Below are positions 23,542 to 36,599 of a stretch of DNA of 64,000 bases, piece after piece. Positions within the stretch are counted from its first letter, which is position 1, and every line of letters begins with the position of its first letter. The translations under genes and the position numbers were made by a program. The notes beneath the pieces were generated by a model that was not told where the DNA came from, ran no database searches, and saw only the letters and a program-made list of their open reading frames with translations. Source of the stretch: Apostichopus japonicus (Eukaryota; Echinodermata; Holothuroidea; Aspidochirotida; Stichopodidae); the NCBI RefSeq assembly GCF_037975245.1, contig NC_092564.1, positions 26,890,984-26,954,983 of the forward strand, in the 5' to 3' direction.

Positions 23542-26500
23542 ATGATGACGTCAGTAGCTTTGCTTCCACTGGTTGGCTGTCTCTTTCTATTGGGACTTTC
23601 CCTCTGTGAAAGGAATGGGCATCTGGAAAACACTATACCTGAAGCGACGGATAAATGTTATTTTAACTCTTGCGGTGAGTTGTTTACCTGTTACCATATA
23701 AGTTACTGGCAGACAAATACAAACATATATGTAGTTAATAATAATATAATATCGACATATAAACAAACATTTTAACATTCACAGCTGTCTGGAAATACTG
23801 ACGTCAAATGTCCAAGTTTTAGTCTAACGTCCCATTCCGCTCCTGCCCCCTCCCTCCTCACTCCCTCATTCTTCTACCTACCACTACCTAGCTAGACTCC
23901 CTCCCAGACCATCACATATTTCTCTGTTCCTCAACTTACAGTGAAGTCTATTTGCTACTTGTTCAGCAATAAACGTCAATCAGCAATAAAAGCAATCAGC
24001 AGTAAAAGCAATCAGCAATAAAAGTACAAGTTTTTCATAAATTTAGTACGTTTTAGTTCCAACAGGTAGAAACGATCACACGCTAGGCTTCCGTTTTACA
24101 ACAGCCCAACGCACAGTATTCCTATTGTTGAGGGGTTGGGTGGTGTTGGGGGAGGGGGTCAATGGCTACCCCTCTGCAGTGGCGCACCTAGAATAGTTGG
24201 CACCTGGGGAAGATCCTTTCTTTGTCACCCCGTACAGGCGATGCCGTCCTGGGGAGAGGGTGTTCGCTCCTCTTTGGGATAGTTTTCTTTGTGTAAGGTG
24301 GCTTAGATGCTAAATGGTGCTTTCGCACAGCTTTGAACTGATTATATGCTCAATATGTTCTATTTTTGTGGAAGAAAAATGCTCGATATTGCCAGATCAT
24401 ACATTACCCCAAATTGATATATTGTTGCGATATGTTTGTTGAATTGGTAACAACATCCCTAGAGCATAGCTTCAACGTTTTCAAAGAAACTTGTTGATTT
24501 ACGTTTAAGAACTGATAAATTTGTTGCTCGATATTGAAGCCATTAAATCTGCGTTCTTTGATACGTTGACTTGCTTTGTAAAGAATATATAAGAAAATGT
24601 ATCAATTTGTGTCCGAATGTTTTACAAACTTATTGTTCAAATTTTTCATGTTATTGAAAATTGCTGACATAATTAAGCTGTATATGCAGAGACGTCCATT
24701 AATGTTGCGATAGTCCATTAAGTTCCATACTTGACATATACCACCTCGCCGTTATAATCAGTCGATAACTACACAATTCTTTTCTGTTCTTCATATAACA
24801 GGTCCGCCCATTTCCCTGGCATTCGACCCTAATCCTCCGAGGTTAAACACCGACTGCTCGGCTCTGATAAAAATCAAACTAGGTAAAGAATAGGCTACTT
24901 ACCTCACTGGCATGTACATCACCACAAAGTTTCCGTTTAACAATGCGAACAATATGTATCATATGCCCTATAGCCTATATACGATATACTAGAAGAACAC
25001 GCTCTGTATATGGTACATATTATAGAACGGCATGCCCTGTATATAGAACAGATTTTAAAATAACATGCTCTCTACATTGTATAGATTATAGAACGGTATG
25101 CCCTGTACATTATATAGATTACAAAAGAACACGCTCCGAATACTTATAAAATACGTATAAAATATAGAAGAACATGCTCTGTATATAGAATAGATTATAG
25201 AAGAATATGCCCTGAATGTTGTATAGATTATAGAACGGCATGCCCTTGTATATTGTGTAGATTATAGAAGAACACGCTCTCTATACTTTATAGATTATAG
25301 AGGAACACGCTCTGTATAAATAATAGGTTATTGAAGAATACACTCTGTATATGGTATAGATTATAGAACGACATGCCCTGTATATAGATCGCGAATAGAT
25401 TATAGAAGAACACGCTTTGTATATGGTATAGATTATAGAGCACCCACTGTATATGGTAAATATTATAGAATGGCATGTCCTGTATGTAGAATAGATTATA
25501 GAAGAACACGCTCTGTATATGGTATCTATTATAGAATGACATGCCCTGTTTATTGTATAGATTATTGAAGAAAACGCCCTGTAGGTATAGATTATATAAC
25601 AACATACCCTGTACATGGTATGGATTATAGAACGACATATCATGTATATGGTACAGACTGGTAGAAGGACATGCCTTGCATATGATGATGCTAGTACTGT
25701 CTGGAGGGCAGGAGGAGGCCATGGACCATGTAACTGGTACATGTTCTTCGCAGCTGAGTAGAGTTTTGAATATATAGATATCCTATCATTAGGTAGTGTA
25801 TCCATAAGAAATTGTTCAGTCATGTTGATCTGGCCTTGTGATTGAGATCTGGCCTTGTGATCGAGAAATGGCGGCTAGGATCACTATTTGCCATAAAAGT
25901 GATGATAAATGATTTGGAATGAAAATCACTGTGGGCTGATTGTCGTAGGTCTTTTCCAACTGATTCCTTCCATTGCATACCAATTGCATTGACAATCATA
26001 GAACAACCGGTCACATAGGCTATGATATCCCACCAGGCATCGTTGAATAGTCAACTTCCTGATAAAGAGAAATAAAGGAGGACTACCCCCCCCCCCACAA
26101 GCCATCACCACGAAAATTCATGCATTATTCCATCTTTTCTCTCATACTGCAGTTCACGATTTCTTTGGCGGTACATTTATCTACGATGTTCGTGGTCCTA
26201 ATGGTTTTCATTTGAATGGTGAAACTGAAGCTACCCCTCACCGACCGTACCACACAGGAGGTAAGGCAGCCACACTTGAGTGGCCCGTCATATTCTAACA
26301 CTCTTGATTGTGAAATGTTCATGTGGCCCCTCAGTTGACGCCATGTAGTCCATTTTTATGCGGCCCACATCATACGCCCCGCTCCCCCCAATTGTATGAT
26401 GTTATCGGAATTGACTCTTAGCAGAATTGATGTTAGTAGAATTGATGTTATCAGAATTGATGATGTTATTGGAATTGATGATGTTATCAGAATTGATGAC

Positions 26501-28526
26501 GTTATCAGAATTGATGTTTTCAGAATTGATGATGTTAGCAGAATTGATGATGTTATCAGCATTGATGTTAGCCGAATTTATGTTAGCCGAATTGATGATG
26601 TTATCAGAATTGATGTTTTCAGAATTGATGATGTTAGCAGAATTGATGATGTTAGCAGAATTGATGATGTTATCAGCATTGATGTTAGCCGAATTGATGT
26701 TAGCCGAATTGATGATGTTATCAGAATTGATGATGTTATCAGAATTGATGATGTTATCGGAATTGATGTTAGCAGAATTGATGAAATGTTAACAGAACTG
26801 ATGAACAATTTCACTTTGAGTAAGAACCAAATGGTAAAACAGAGGAAGTCGCTTGGTATTAATTGGTTACCCATTCTTTCCTGTGAACCCATGTCTACTG
26901 ACCTACTTCTTTTGTCTTTCCATAGAGACGCTCACCAAAAATTATACCTACCATCTACCACCATTTGTCAAAGATGGGGTAAGACAATCTTTCTACATCA
27001 TATTTGATCCAACATGCCTAGTTAACGAGTGGTTTCTCATCTGAGGAGCAATCTGTCACCATGTCCTGGTGTAATTATTATGTATATGAGACACCCATAA
27101 CATGTCAGCACCCATCACTCCCATCCCTAAGAGTAACAGCAATTGGCAACTTGAAAGAACAAGCAGGCTTTTATGTCACCGACACTCACAGCAGACACTC
27201 ATAGCTAGTACAATAACTACTGGTGCCATCTGTAACACATGTTACGAACAGAAAATAGTAATTACCGATCCACGGTTGTGGCACATGAACAGTAGTTGCT
27301 GTACCAATCATTTAGTGCGAGTTCATTAATATGTGATTCTAAAATGAAGTCGTATCTAGCCTATACTATGGATATACCCCAAACATGGCCTTTCTTCGTT
27401 CTTGGCATGACGAATTGGCGTAATTTAAAGAGGGGTGAGAAATGAAATTAAGCGGTACCGTACCTCGTTTATTTCATGTCGTAGGCATTCTCATCTTCAT
27501 AGACTCCTTTTCCAGTCGCGCAGTTCTTTATCTTACATGGGAACAAGTTAACAACTTTACAGTTGTTACTGTGCCACCTGTAACAGATGTTACCGTGTTA
27601 CGAACACGAAGTAGTAATTACTGCTGTACGGTTGTGGGACATGAACAGTAGTTGCTGTACCAGCTATGAGTATCGGCTGATTTGTATCTATAGTGGTAGT
27701 AACTGTGCTGTTTAAGTTCAGTGATTATGAACTGGGTGGTTATCAAAATCAGAACAACTTTTGTTTCTGATCGAAAATCCACAAGAGTGTTGATATAGAG
27801 TCTGAACTAAAACTATGAAAGGTTTCTTCCAAGGATTTTAATCAACAATCTTGTCAACAATTGTGAGTGTGGCTGCCCAGACTCCTTGACATTGTGTAAG
27901 GAAGTCACAAACTTAGGTTAAATTTTTCGAAGTGCACTGGTGTACTGCGAGGCATTGTAAGCCTTTCTTTGCATTCGCAAGCTCTACAGAGACAATTACA
28001 GAGTTGTCGCGAACCAGTGCTGGCCCGGGGACAATTACAGAGTTGTCGCGAACCAGTGCTGGCCCGGGGACAATTACAGAGTTGTCGCGAACCAGTGCTG
28101 GCCTGGGGACAATTACAGACTTGTCGCGAACCAGTGCTGGCCCGGGGACAATTACATAGTTGTCGCGAACCAGTGCTGGCCCGGGGACAATTACAGAGTT
28201 GCGAGATCCAGTGCTGGCCTGGGGACGAGTGCTCCGCTTTGCACTATTCGTTTTTTCCCCTGAAGCATATTAAAAGTAATAATTCCATATTTTCGCCTCC
28301 CCTCCCCTCTCCAACATACATTCCCAGGCTCCTGAACTGACCCTACCATTCTCTCTCCTTTTCACGGCACATACACTATCATTGAGTTCTACACCAAATT
28401 AAAGCTGTGTTTTTTTCATCTTCACAGGTCTCATTCCGAGGTAACCTTAGCTTGATAAATGACGAGGGTCAACTCCTCGCCTGTGTCCATGCTTTCTGCA
28501 AAATTGCACCCGGAACTGGCCACTAG
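23542..28526 (+). CDS. secreted ML-domain-like (NPC2/GM2-activator-like) protein, complete
   Basis: Five exons with consistent phases: 23542-23674, 24802-24882, 26153-26260, 26926-26978 and 28428-28526 (stop TAG), 157 residues. A 5' untranslated exon boundary may lie at 23493. There are two tandem ATGs, at 23542 and 23545; the first was chosen. Residues 1-22 form a signal peptide (core ALLPLVGCLFLLGLSL). The mature part has few cysteines (KCYFNSCG near the start, NTDC in the middle, and LLACVHAFCKI near the end), aromatic beta-strand-like stretches, an N-glycosylation sequon in the exon-4 peptide (NYT), and a final segment of the form G-x-L-x-L-x-D/N-x-x-G-x-x-L-x-C. That order resembles the ML lipid-binding beta-sandwich family, whose members carry sterols, gangliosides or LPS. 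Assignment is by pattern only and moderate; secretion is well supported. Introns hold minisatellites at 24.9-25.7, 26.4-26.8 and 28.0-28.2 kb. Confidence 0.75.
24175..24300. mobile_element. possible one-ended MITE fragment
   Basis: CAGTGGCGCACCTAGAATAG has the look of an hAT-like terminus, similar to CAGTGGCGG of the element at 39339; no matching right end was found. Confidence 0.3.
24930..25690. repeat. degenerate tandem repeat in intron of secreted gene
   Basis: Units contain ATAGATTATAGAA, then AACACGCTCTGTATATGG or ACATGCCCTGTATATAG. The minus-strand open frames here come from the repeat. Confidence 0.92.
26395..26800. repeat. minisatellite of GAATTGATGATGTTATCA units
   Basis: Units of 15, 18 and 24 bp, all multiples of three, so all frames stay open; not a gene. 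In the intron after 26260. Confidence 0.95.
27209..27665. repeat. diverged direct duplication of about 100 bp
   Basis: 27209-27310 and 27560-27665 share GTTGTGG(C/G)ACATGAACAGTAGTTGCTGTACCA and flanks, within the last intron of the secreted gene. Confidence 0.75.
27985..28225. repeat. minisatellite, 39-bp unit, six copies
   Basis: Unit includes ACAATTACAGAGTTGTCGCG and AACCAGTGCTGGCCCGGGG. Length divisible by three keeps shadow frames open. Confidence 0.95.
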
Positions 28527-29259
28527 ATTTCCTTGTGCAACTAACATGCTCAACTGTCCTGTGAAAAGTTGGCTCATTAAGACATTTTGTTTGCACAGAA
28601 GCATTCCAGTATTTTTTTCTATGTCACGGTTGACATTATCACAGAAAGCAAAGGAAAGCCAAGTTTCAAGGTGTTACACATTTATTATTTTTAAACAATT
28701 TAACAAACTCTGGAAGAAGAAAAAAACAATCACTCGACAGTAAGCAACATTATTGATAATAATAATAATAATAATAATAGTATTGTTTTAATTTTATGTC
28801 ATAACTTTTAATGAGTTAAGAATCATTAATAAGGGACTCACTTGGTCATGGAGCTACGTAGAAGTATATCAAAAATATAGAATGTTTTTCATAACCTCCA
28901 GTATGGTCGTGCATGGTTTCATAAATCCTGGCAAGTTGTATGCATTTTAATCTTCCTTTATATATTAATTATTTTTCACATCCTGACATTTGTCCTGCTT
29001 CCCAACTGTTTGACTTGGTAACCTGTGGTGCAATTACTCTAGGCTGCATGTGACCCATCAATTTCTATAAGATTCCTAAAATCTACCCACTGTACTACTC
29101 TCTGGCTCTTAAAACCAGAATGCAAAACGCATTGAGGTTTCGATGACTTCCAATGCACTACACTTCTGCTTGTTAACCAGAAGTAGCTGTTACAATATAT
29201 ATAAATGGCCCGAACCACTACTTTGATGTACAATTACACAATGGCATGATAAACACAGG

Positions 29260-29420
29260 TCAGTATACTAAACGTGGCAATACACACCTCCACCAAAAAC
29301 AAGTATGAGAAGTATCCACGATTCCCAACGTTAGATATCATGTTAAGGGTTTTAGAGTTTGACCTCTGGTGACCTCCAATGAGATTTGACCTCACAAGCA
29401 ACAGATTCTTGTTCTCAATA
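29260..29420. repeat. dispersed repeat, single unit
   Basis: Shares TTTGACCTCTGGTGACCTCC and AACAGATTCTTGTTCTCAATATGG-like parts with the three-copy repeat at 35520-35950. Confidence 0.6.
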
Positions 29421-29482
29421 TGGCAAAATGGCAAAATCTGCAAAATACCTACGAAGATAGCTTGGCTTCTGTTACATTAGGG

Positions 29483-29784
29483 CAGGCGCGTAGCCAAGGG
29501 GGGGGGGGGGCGGCTGCCCCCTTCGCCCATATATATATATTGAGCATATTTTTTACAAAATTTTTAAAGGTTTTTATGATATCGCTAGTATTTTCAAAAG
29601 AGAAAATGCTAAGATGCAACTTACAAGGCATGGGAAGTGCCATTTCCGGCGATCTGGGAGGCATTTACAGCCAAAATTTTCTTGTACGCTTCGCGCCAAC
29701 CATGGTGGCGCTACGCTTAGATAGTTTGCAATGCGGAATCTACAGTTTCGCCCCTCCCTTGGCAAATTCCTGGCTACGCGCCTG
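29483..29784. mobile_element. hAT-type MITE, family A copy 2
   Basis: Ends CAGGCGCGTAGCCA / TGGCTACGCGCCTG with an exact 8-bp duplication CATTAGGG (29475-29482 and 29785-29792). Interior like 2241-2537. Noncoding. Confidence 0.95.
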
Positions 29785-29799
29785 CATTAGGGCTTCTCT

Positions 29800-31610
29800 A
29801 TTTCACTAGGCATATACTATACAGTAAATAGGTGTGCGCGAGTCCTAAGCATATACAGTACCCCACTGCTACTTTGAACTGCTGCTCGTTTAGAGCGACT
29901 GCGTACATTTTCCCAATTATTTATCTTGTCTTTTAGCTGCAGATTGATGCGCGAAAACATATCGCTATTATTCCATTACACTGCCTAAATCAAAGCTATA
30001 TTTTACGCAATGAAACACTGAGGATGTAAGAGCATCTATCTTCCAAAAATCTTACCAGCAACAACAGCAAACTTATCTCAAAACTCCTTAAATTATACTT
30101 TGCGAATTATGACTGATAGCCAGGAGGAAAATTTCCTTAAGAAATAATTATGCAGATGTTTTGCCATCTTACGTGTATTGGTATTCTGACTCGTTAAGCT
30201 TAGTAGAAACTTGATAAATGGTATGTAGATCCCTTCTATCTGCACATTAATGCTTATAAATTGCCGGAGGTCAGCATAGGTCACTTGAAAACCTTCAATA
30301 ACAGCAAAAGGGGTGGCGGGGGACTTGGATGAACTTTATACTTGATATAGGTAGGTCCATATTAATGCAAGAACCATGCTGATCACTTGAGGTCAGTATT
30401 GGTCAAGACTTCATTATAATGTGAGTAACGAGAAAGGGGAAGAGGAGGCCAGAGACATTTCAGTTCAAAGCAGAGCTAAGCTGAAAGCTTTGAAAGTGTT
30501 CTGCTTTCAAAGAGAAGGTTATGGATGCTACTGATTGGGTTTTATTTGCTACAGTCAAGACAGGAAACAGTGTAGAATGGTTATTCATTCATAGTGTCTG
30601 TAAACTCAAAATGTCAGTTGAAGTGCAACATTATCACCACTGTTCAAGTCAGTGAAACTCAATGAATCATTATATCTGTGGAGAGCTTGTATCCGTTTAG
30701 ATGTGTTAGTTTCATAATAGATGTATTTAATAATATCATCAAAAACCACCATGCAATGTTTGCATTTCTGGTTTAGATAGCCCACAGGTTGCTGTGTTTT
30801 CCTTGCCAGGGGGTTGTGTGTTTTGACAAAATACTATTGATATTATCTGCAAACATTTAATTGTAGGGTCCTTTAAGTTGGATGTGCAACAGGTATGTCT
30901 AGAATCATACATAAAAATGAATCTGTATTGCTGTTACATCATTTGTGTTGTTAAATTTTAGGCACAATGGTGAGTAAATATTTCTTACAAGTAAATCCTG
31001 AAAGTCAGTCCCACCAAAAAAGCTCTCTTTTGTTCTAAAATGTTCCAAATTGTACAGTTAACTGTATTAATGCTGTTGCTAAAAAGTTATTATTCTGTCG
31101 TTTGCTTAAAAAGGTCAATGGTAGTTCACTGTATGTTCTTTACTTGGTTGTCTACTTTTAGCATATATTGATTGGGACAACTTGACTCATGGGACAGGTA
31201 GTTCAAGGATGTTAACTATGGTGAAGAAAAAAACCTTCCCATGAACCGATTTGGCATGGAAAAGATTAACCAATGTTAAATTATCCAATAACCAGTAATA
31301 CATATTTGAAGCGAATGTTATTCTTCTGTAGCATTATATTTCAAGAAATTGTGTAAGAGTACTAAATTAATTTGCCTTGTTGGTCTAAATAAATGCGATA
31401 TGAGTGAATGCATTTTTGTAATGCAATTTTACCCAAAAAATAAATTGTGTGTGCTTTTATTTTGTGTTTGTAAAAGACAAGCAGAAGTTGGGATTGAACT
31501 GGGAATCTTAGATTGCCGAAATTTTTCTGTACCACTAGACCATAAGGTAGGACAAAAAAAAAATTCGAAACTTTTCAAATACTTAAAGATCCGGTTGCTG
31601 AAAATTTTTA
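29800..31610. other. gene-free stretch
   Basis: No exon, tandem repeat or element could be supported. Confidence 0.5.
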
Positions 31611-31617
31611 AAATCAA

Positions 31618-31842
31618 GTACCACTGGCAATATGCGTCGAGCGCCCTCTTGCGGCCTCATTTTTGGTCACTTTTTAACTTTCGAGGAACAATAGAAACCG
31701 GAAAAACTTTTTGGACGAACAAAGGTTTTCAAAACCTTTGTTCGTCCAAAAAGTTTTTCCGTTTTCTATTGTTCCTCGAAAGTTAAAAAGTGACCAAAAA
31801 TGAGGCCGCAAGAGGGCGCTCGACGCATATTGCCAGTGATAC
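31618..31842. mobile_element. fold-back element, near-perfect palindrome
   Basis: Two arms of about 112 bp, almost perfect complements, meet at position 31730. Arm sequence includes GCGCCCTCTTGCGGCCTC. A diverged piece of one arm (CCTTTGTT...GTTGTTCCTCGGAAGTT) recurs at 34420-34475, beyond the Penelope element. Confidence 0.88.
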
Positions 31843-31890
31843 GTGATTTCAAAGCAGTAAAATCACGCATCACGCGTATAAAATATAGAC

Positions 31891-32911
31891 AGGTTAATGA
31901 GCATGGTTAACACAAAGAGATGGATGAAAGGACATTAGTAAACAGGGGAGGGGGGAGAGGAAATCAACAGGGGAAGAGGAGAGGCAGGAGATAAACAGTG
32001 GAGGGACAATGGGAGGATTAAGGGAAGGGGAGAGGTTATAAACTGGAGAAGGACAAAGACAGAAAGGTGTGGAGGAAAAGGGGTGGAAGAGCGTTATGAG
32101 AAGAGAAGTGAAGGGGGGGGGGGGGAACAAGGGGAGCTGGAGGGGGAACAGAAGAAAAGTTAGTCATGTCCTTCCTGAATGTTGAGCCCATGAGGTTGAA
32201 TGGTGTGAAGGCGTTGCATCCACAGCCTCTCTCTGCTGATTGGTACTATATAGGTCAGGGCGGCTACCTTAGGATTCAATCCCCTGTAGGGACATGTCGT
32301 TAATGGTATGGTTGGGAAGGTTAAAGTGTTCTCCAACTTGGGTCTCAGTCTTCATGGTGTTGACTGTGGATCTGTGACCATAGAATCGCTTCTTGAGGCA
32401 GATAGGTTAATGAGCATGGTTAACACAAAGAGATGGATGAAAGGGCATTAGTAAACAGGGGAGGGGGGAGAGGAAATCAACAGGGGAAGAGGAGAGGCAG
32501 GAGATAAACAGTGGAGGGACAAAGGAAGGATTAAGGGAAGGGGAGAGGTTATAAACTGGAGAAGGACAAAGACAGAAAGGTGTGGAGGAAAGGGGGTGGA
32601 AGAGAGTTATGAGAAGAGGAGTGAAGGGGGGGGGGAACAAGGGGAGCTGGAGGGGGAAACAGAAGAAAAGTTTGTCATGTCCTTCCTGAATGTTGAGCCC
32701 ATGAGGTTGAATGGTGCGAAGGCGTTGCATCCACAGCCTCTCTCTGCTGATTGGTACTATATAGGTCAGGACGGCTACCTAAGGATTCAATCCCCTGTAG
32801 GGACATGTCGTTAATGGTATGGTTGGGAAGGTTAAAGTGTTCTCCAACTGGGGTCTCAGTCTTCATGGTGTTGACTGTGGATCTGTGACCATAGAATCGC
32901 TTCTTGAGGGT
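31891..32911. repeat. direct repeat (pseudo-LTR) of the Penelope-like element
   Basis: Copies at 31891-32398 and 32404-32911 are over 95 percent alike by eye, offset 513 bp. Both end at CTTCTTGAGG inside the GIY-YIG coding part. Confidence 0.9.
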
Positions 32912-34400
32912 GGTTTTGGTTTTGCCAACATACTGGATGAAGCAAACTCTACAAGAGATCAGATATATGACATTAGTGGTTGTGCAAGTGATGTGACCCT
33001 TAGTCTTGTGTGTGAGTTGCATGCTGTGACTGGTGATGGAACTGGATTCAACAATGTGGTGGCTGCAGATGATGCATTTCGAAGTATGATCACATATGAA
33101 AGTACCATGCTGAATGGGTGTTAGAAGTTAGAGGAGGAACAGCAGCACGCACAAGAAGGTCTCATAGGTTGCGGGGTCGTCTGTAGGCAATGATGGGTTT
33201 TTCAGGGACGGCTGGTTGGAGTCTATCTGAAGTGAGGAGAATGTTGTGGTTGTTAGAGGTGATTTGCTGAAGAGGAGGAAGATTTGGGTGGAAAGTAACA
33301 ACCAGGGAGAGCTTGTAGTTGCAATCTCGCCCCTTTTTTGTCCTTCACTGCCAAAGTATATGATCTGGATAGGGAGCGGACTCTCTGAATGGCTTCACGC
33401 ACCCTTCTGGCACTATGGCCCCTGGCAATAAGGTGTTTTTCCAAAGCATCTGTATGGCGAATGAAAGAGGAATTGTTAGAGCAAATGCGAAGAAGATGAA
33501 GTGCTTGACTGTAGGCAATTCCAGACTTGCAGTGACGGGGATGGCAGCTTGAAGAATGGAGATACTGGTGTGTGTCTGTAGGCTTGGTGTTTAAGTCTGT
33601 AGAGAGAGAACTGTGTTCCTTGCGAACAGCCACATTGACAAAGCTAACCTGTTGGTGAGAGAAATCAGAGGTAAATTTGATGGTGCTGTGGAAAGAATGG
33701 ATGTGATTGATGAAGGTGAGCAGGCTATCCTCATCACTGGTTCAAACGAAGATGTTATGTAGCGCCACCAGATTAGAGGACGACAGGGAGCTGTACTGAG
33801 CATGCGTTCTTCAAGTCTAGACATGAACAGGCATGCATAGGAAGGAGCCATCCTGGTACCCATGGCAGTCCTGTGTCTTTGAAAGTAATGCTTGTCCATG
33901 AACGTGAAGTTGTTTTTGGTGAGTACCTGTTGCATGAGAATTTTGATGTCAGAAATGGGTGGACAAGGGTGGACCTTCTTAGACAGGACTGCACACATGG
34001 CTGCGATACCTTCAGCATGAGGGACGTTAGTGTAAAGATAAAGTACCGATGATGGCTGTACTAGGGATCTGGTTCTTGATATCTTCAAGTTTCCTGAGGA
34101 CATCTAGAGTGTCATGGATGTAAGAATTAATCTGAGGAACTAAAGGTTTGATGAAGTGGTCCACATACAAGGATATCTTCTCAGTGGGGGACCCATTGCC
34201 TGAGATGATAGGCCTACCAGGGATACCAGGCCTGTGAATTTTGGGCAGGAGATAAAACCTGGCTGCCTTACAGTCTTTGGGAGAAAGGAAAGAAACAGCC
34301 TTCTTAGAGATCTGGTTCCGCTGGTACATATCAGTGATGGTCTGTTTTATCTGCTGGGAGAAAATTACTGTGGGATCAGAATCAAAAGGAGTGTTTACGT
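31891..34400 (-). mobile_element. Penelope-like retroelement, 5'-truncated, with duplicated 3' part
   Basis: In minus-strand order: a reverse transcriptase start (ARFYLLPKIHRPGIPGRPII near 34270), then the catalytic-domain region with AMGTRMAPSYACLF and WWRYI near 33900-33770, the KPTDTHQYLHSSSCHP segment near 33580, and a GIY-YIG endonuclease (NVIYLISCRVCFIQYVGKTK near 32960, later EHFNLPNH). Reverse transcriptase plus C-terminal GIY-YIG is the Penelope hallmark. The frame shifts at least twice and a catalytic Asp region (after WWRYI) is altered, so the copy is dead. A 508-bp segment is directly repeated at 31891-32398 and 32404-32911, as in the pseudo-LTRs of this class. Confidence 0.93.
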
Positions 34401-34689
34401 TTTTTTTAAAGCAGTCAAATCAAACCTTTGTTATTCATAAATGTTTTCCGATTTTGTGTTGTTCCTCGGAAGTTGCATGCTAAGCGATAAAAGTGTTCAA
34501 AAAATCATAAGTTTTTCTTCAAAAATGGAATGGAGTGTGATGTTTAAGGAGTGAATGGAAGGTGGGAAAAAGCAAAAAAATCAAAATTATTTCTTTGGTG
34601 GAGGTTGGAAGGAGGAAAGGCAGAATATAAAGATTTCACCTTCTGGGGTTTGAACCTTAGACAAGGTGCTTACTATTACAGTTAAACAG

Positions 34690-34912
34690 CACTTAAACGG
34701 TGTGAAGACTCGCGCAAAAAGAAACGTCTAATGCCAGCAATCTGACCTAGTTCGAATGAGGTGTAACAGAAGTGTTACACACCACCATCCATCCCAGAAA
34801 ATATTGTATAATTTGTAGCGACAAGAGAAAAACTTCACTTGCAAGCAACGAAAAGTTAACTTTTTCAGTGCAAGGCACGCGGTTTGGGGCGAGTCTTCAA
34901 TGCCTTTAAGTG
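34690..34912. mobile_element. small MITE with 23-bp inverted ends
   Basis: Left CACTTAAACGGTGTGAAGAC and right end complement (GAGTCTTCAATGCCTTTAAGTG) pair over about 24 bases with few mismatches. No target duplication seen, no coding. Confidence 0.6.
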
Positions 34913-34929
34913 TTTTGGTATTCTGACTG

Positions 34930-35515
34930 GTATTCTTCACGTTGTTGTGTTAACGAACCCTATTCTTGCCAACCATTGCTGGCCTAGACAACATAAATTT
35001 GCTCACATGCCTAGCCAGGTTTGTAAAAGTTGTCTCATAATCATAAATGTGACGAAAGTCCAATGTTACTTTTAAGGTCTATCTATGCTGAAACTGCTGG
35101 AAGAAACTACTCAAATTGAGATCAACAGCCGATCCAGACAATAGCTTGTGAACTCACTGCCAAAATAAGACCGTTTTACACAATTATTTTGCACTGGTCA
35201 TAGTAAAAAATTCTAACTAGATGAACTGTTCAATTTCTTAAACGCTGCCTGGTCACATCGAAACTACATCCAACCTAACATAAATACAACGGAAATAGTA
35301 CAATAGAACCGCTGTACTACAAAGAGTACATACACTATTTGCATGCAAAGTAAGCCTTGGAGCGGCACGTTGAATAAATGCAAGTTTGTTCGAATTTTGA
35401 GTTTTAGATTCTACGGATGCGCATAAGCTCATTTCTAATTGCCAATAGCCTCCTATTCGTATGAGGCGTAACGCACATCTGATAGGCTGGTCGGTGGGAG
35501 ATATGGTAGCTTATA
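34930..35515. other. gene-free stretch
   Basis: Nothing supported. Confidence 0.5.
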
Positions 35516-35519
35516 AAAC

Positions 35520-35950
35520 AAGGTTTCCACAAATTGGCATCTGGTGACTTCAAATGACCTTTGACCTCAATAAAATCTTGCACTGAACGTGTACCAACTA
35601 CACACTAATGATATTAATCCAACCTTCCCTTCTTGAGTTATCCTGTTTACAAAGTTTTCACAATTTGACCTCTAGTGACCCCAAATGAACTTGGACCTCC
35701 ACCCAAAACAATAGGAATCTTGGACTCGATGTGGTACCTCTTTACACAAAATACGAGATTGATCCAAGCTGTCCTTCTTGAGATATCGTGTTTACAAGGT
35801 TTTCACTAATTGGCCCCTGGTGGCTCTAAATGACCTCCGACCTCCCCACAAAACAATAGGGTTCTTCTACTCAATGTGGTACTAATACACACCAAATATG
35901 AGATTGGTCCAAGCTTCCCTTCTTGAGATATTGTGTTTACAAGCGCAGCG
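35520..35950. repeat. about 145-bp repeat, three tandem diverged copies
   Basis: Each has TTTACAAGGTTTTCAC-, CTGGTGACCCCAAATGACCT-, ACAATAGGA-TCTT- and CTTCTTGAGATATC-like parts. A further single copy is at 29260-29420. Confidence 0.85.
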
Positions 35951-36599
35951 TCACACACACACACACACAACACCTTCTGCCTGCATGAATGCATAGGTTA
36001 CGATTATCAACAAAACCAAAAATGATTAATGATGAACGGATTTGATTGCACATGGATTGAAAGTTAGTATAAGACAACAACAGTGAGATCAACTCATCAA
36101 TTTTATTTATTATATTAATTGCCGCTACCCGGCTCTGGGCCCAATTTTAAAACAGCTGTACTGAGTTGATATCATTCTGACAACATTGGCAAGAGATGTT
36201 GATAGATTCATAAAATGTTTCATATGGGAAACCTTCCCGTCATGATTACCAGAGTAAAAAAAAAAAAAATTCTCCAGTGTGCTGTAATTTGCTGAAATGC
36301 CAACCACCAAAAGATCAGCAGAAAATGTGGCTGGGATCTGGTCATCATGTTCTGGCCAAACATTTCTTTCTTGTTTTCCACTTTGTCGGAAAATTAAAGA
36401 ATACATTTTTCAGGAACTACTCAAAAATAATAAAACTTGTAATTACATATTTAAAGATATTAAATACAGGCCGTCCAGCACACCCTTAAGAAAAGTAGAC
36501 CCAAAGTGTGCAAAACTGTGATTGAAACAAACAATTTGGATGAATGTGTTAAATCCGAAATGAGAATTTTTCATAAGAAAGAGTGTCAAACTTTTTTGT

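Noticed and set aside
25281-25823. 180-codon minus-strand frame with Tyr/Ser/Ile repeats
   Set aside because: Product of the degenerate tandem repeat at 24.9-25.7 kb; no start context or splice sites of note.
26396-27007. 203-codon plus-strand frame rich in Ile/Asp/Val/Ser
   Set aside because: Made by GAATTGATGATGTTATCA units whose length is a multiple of three; it lies in an intron of the secreted gene.
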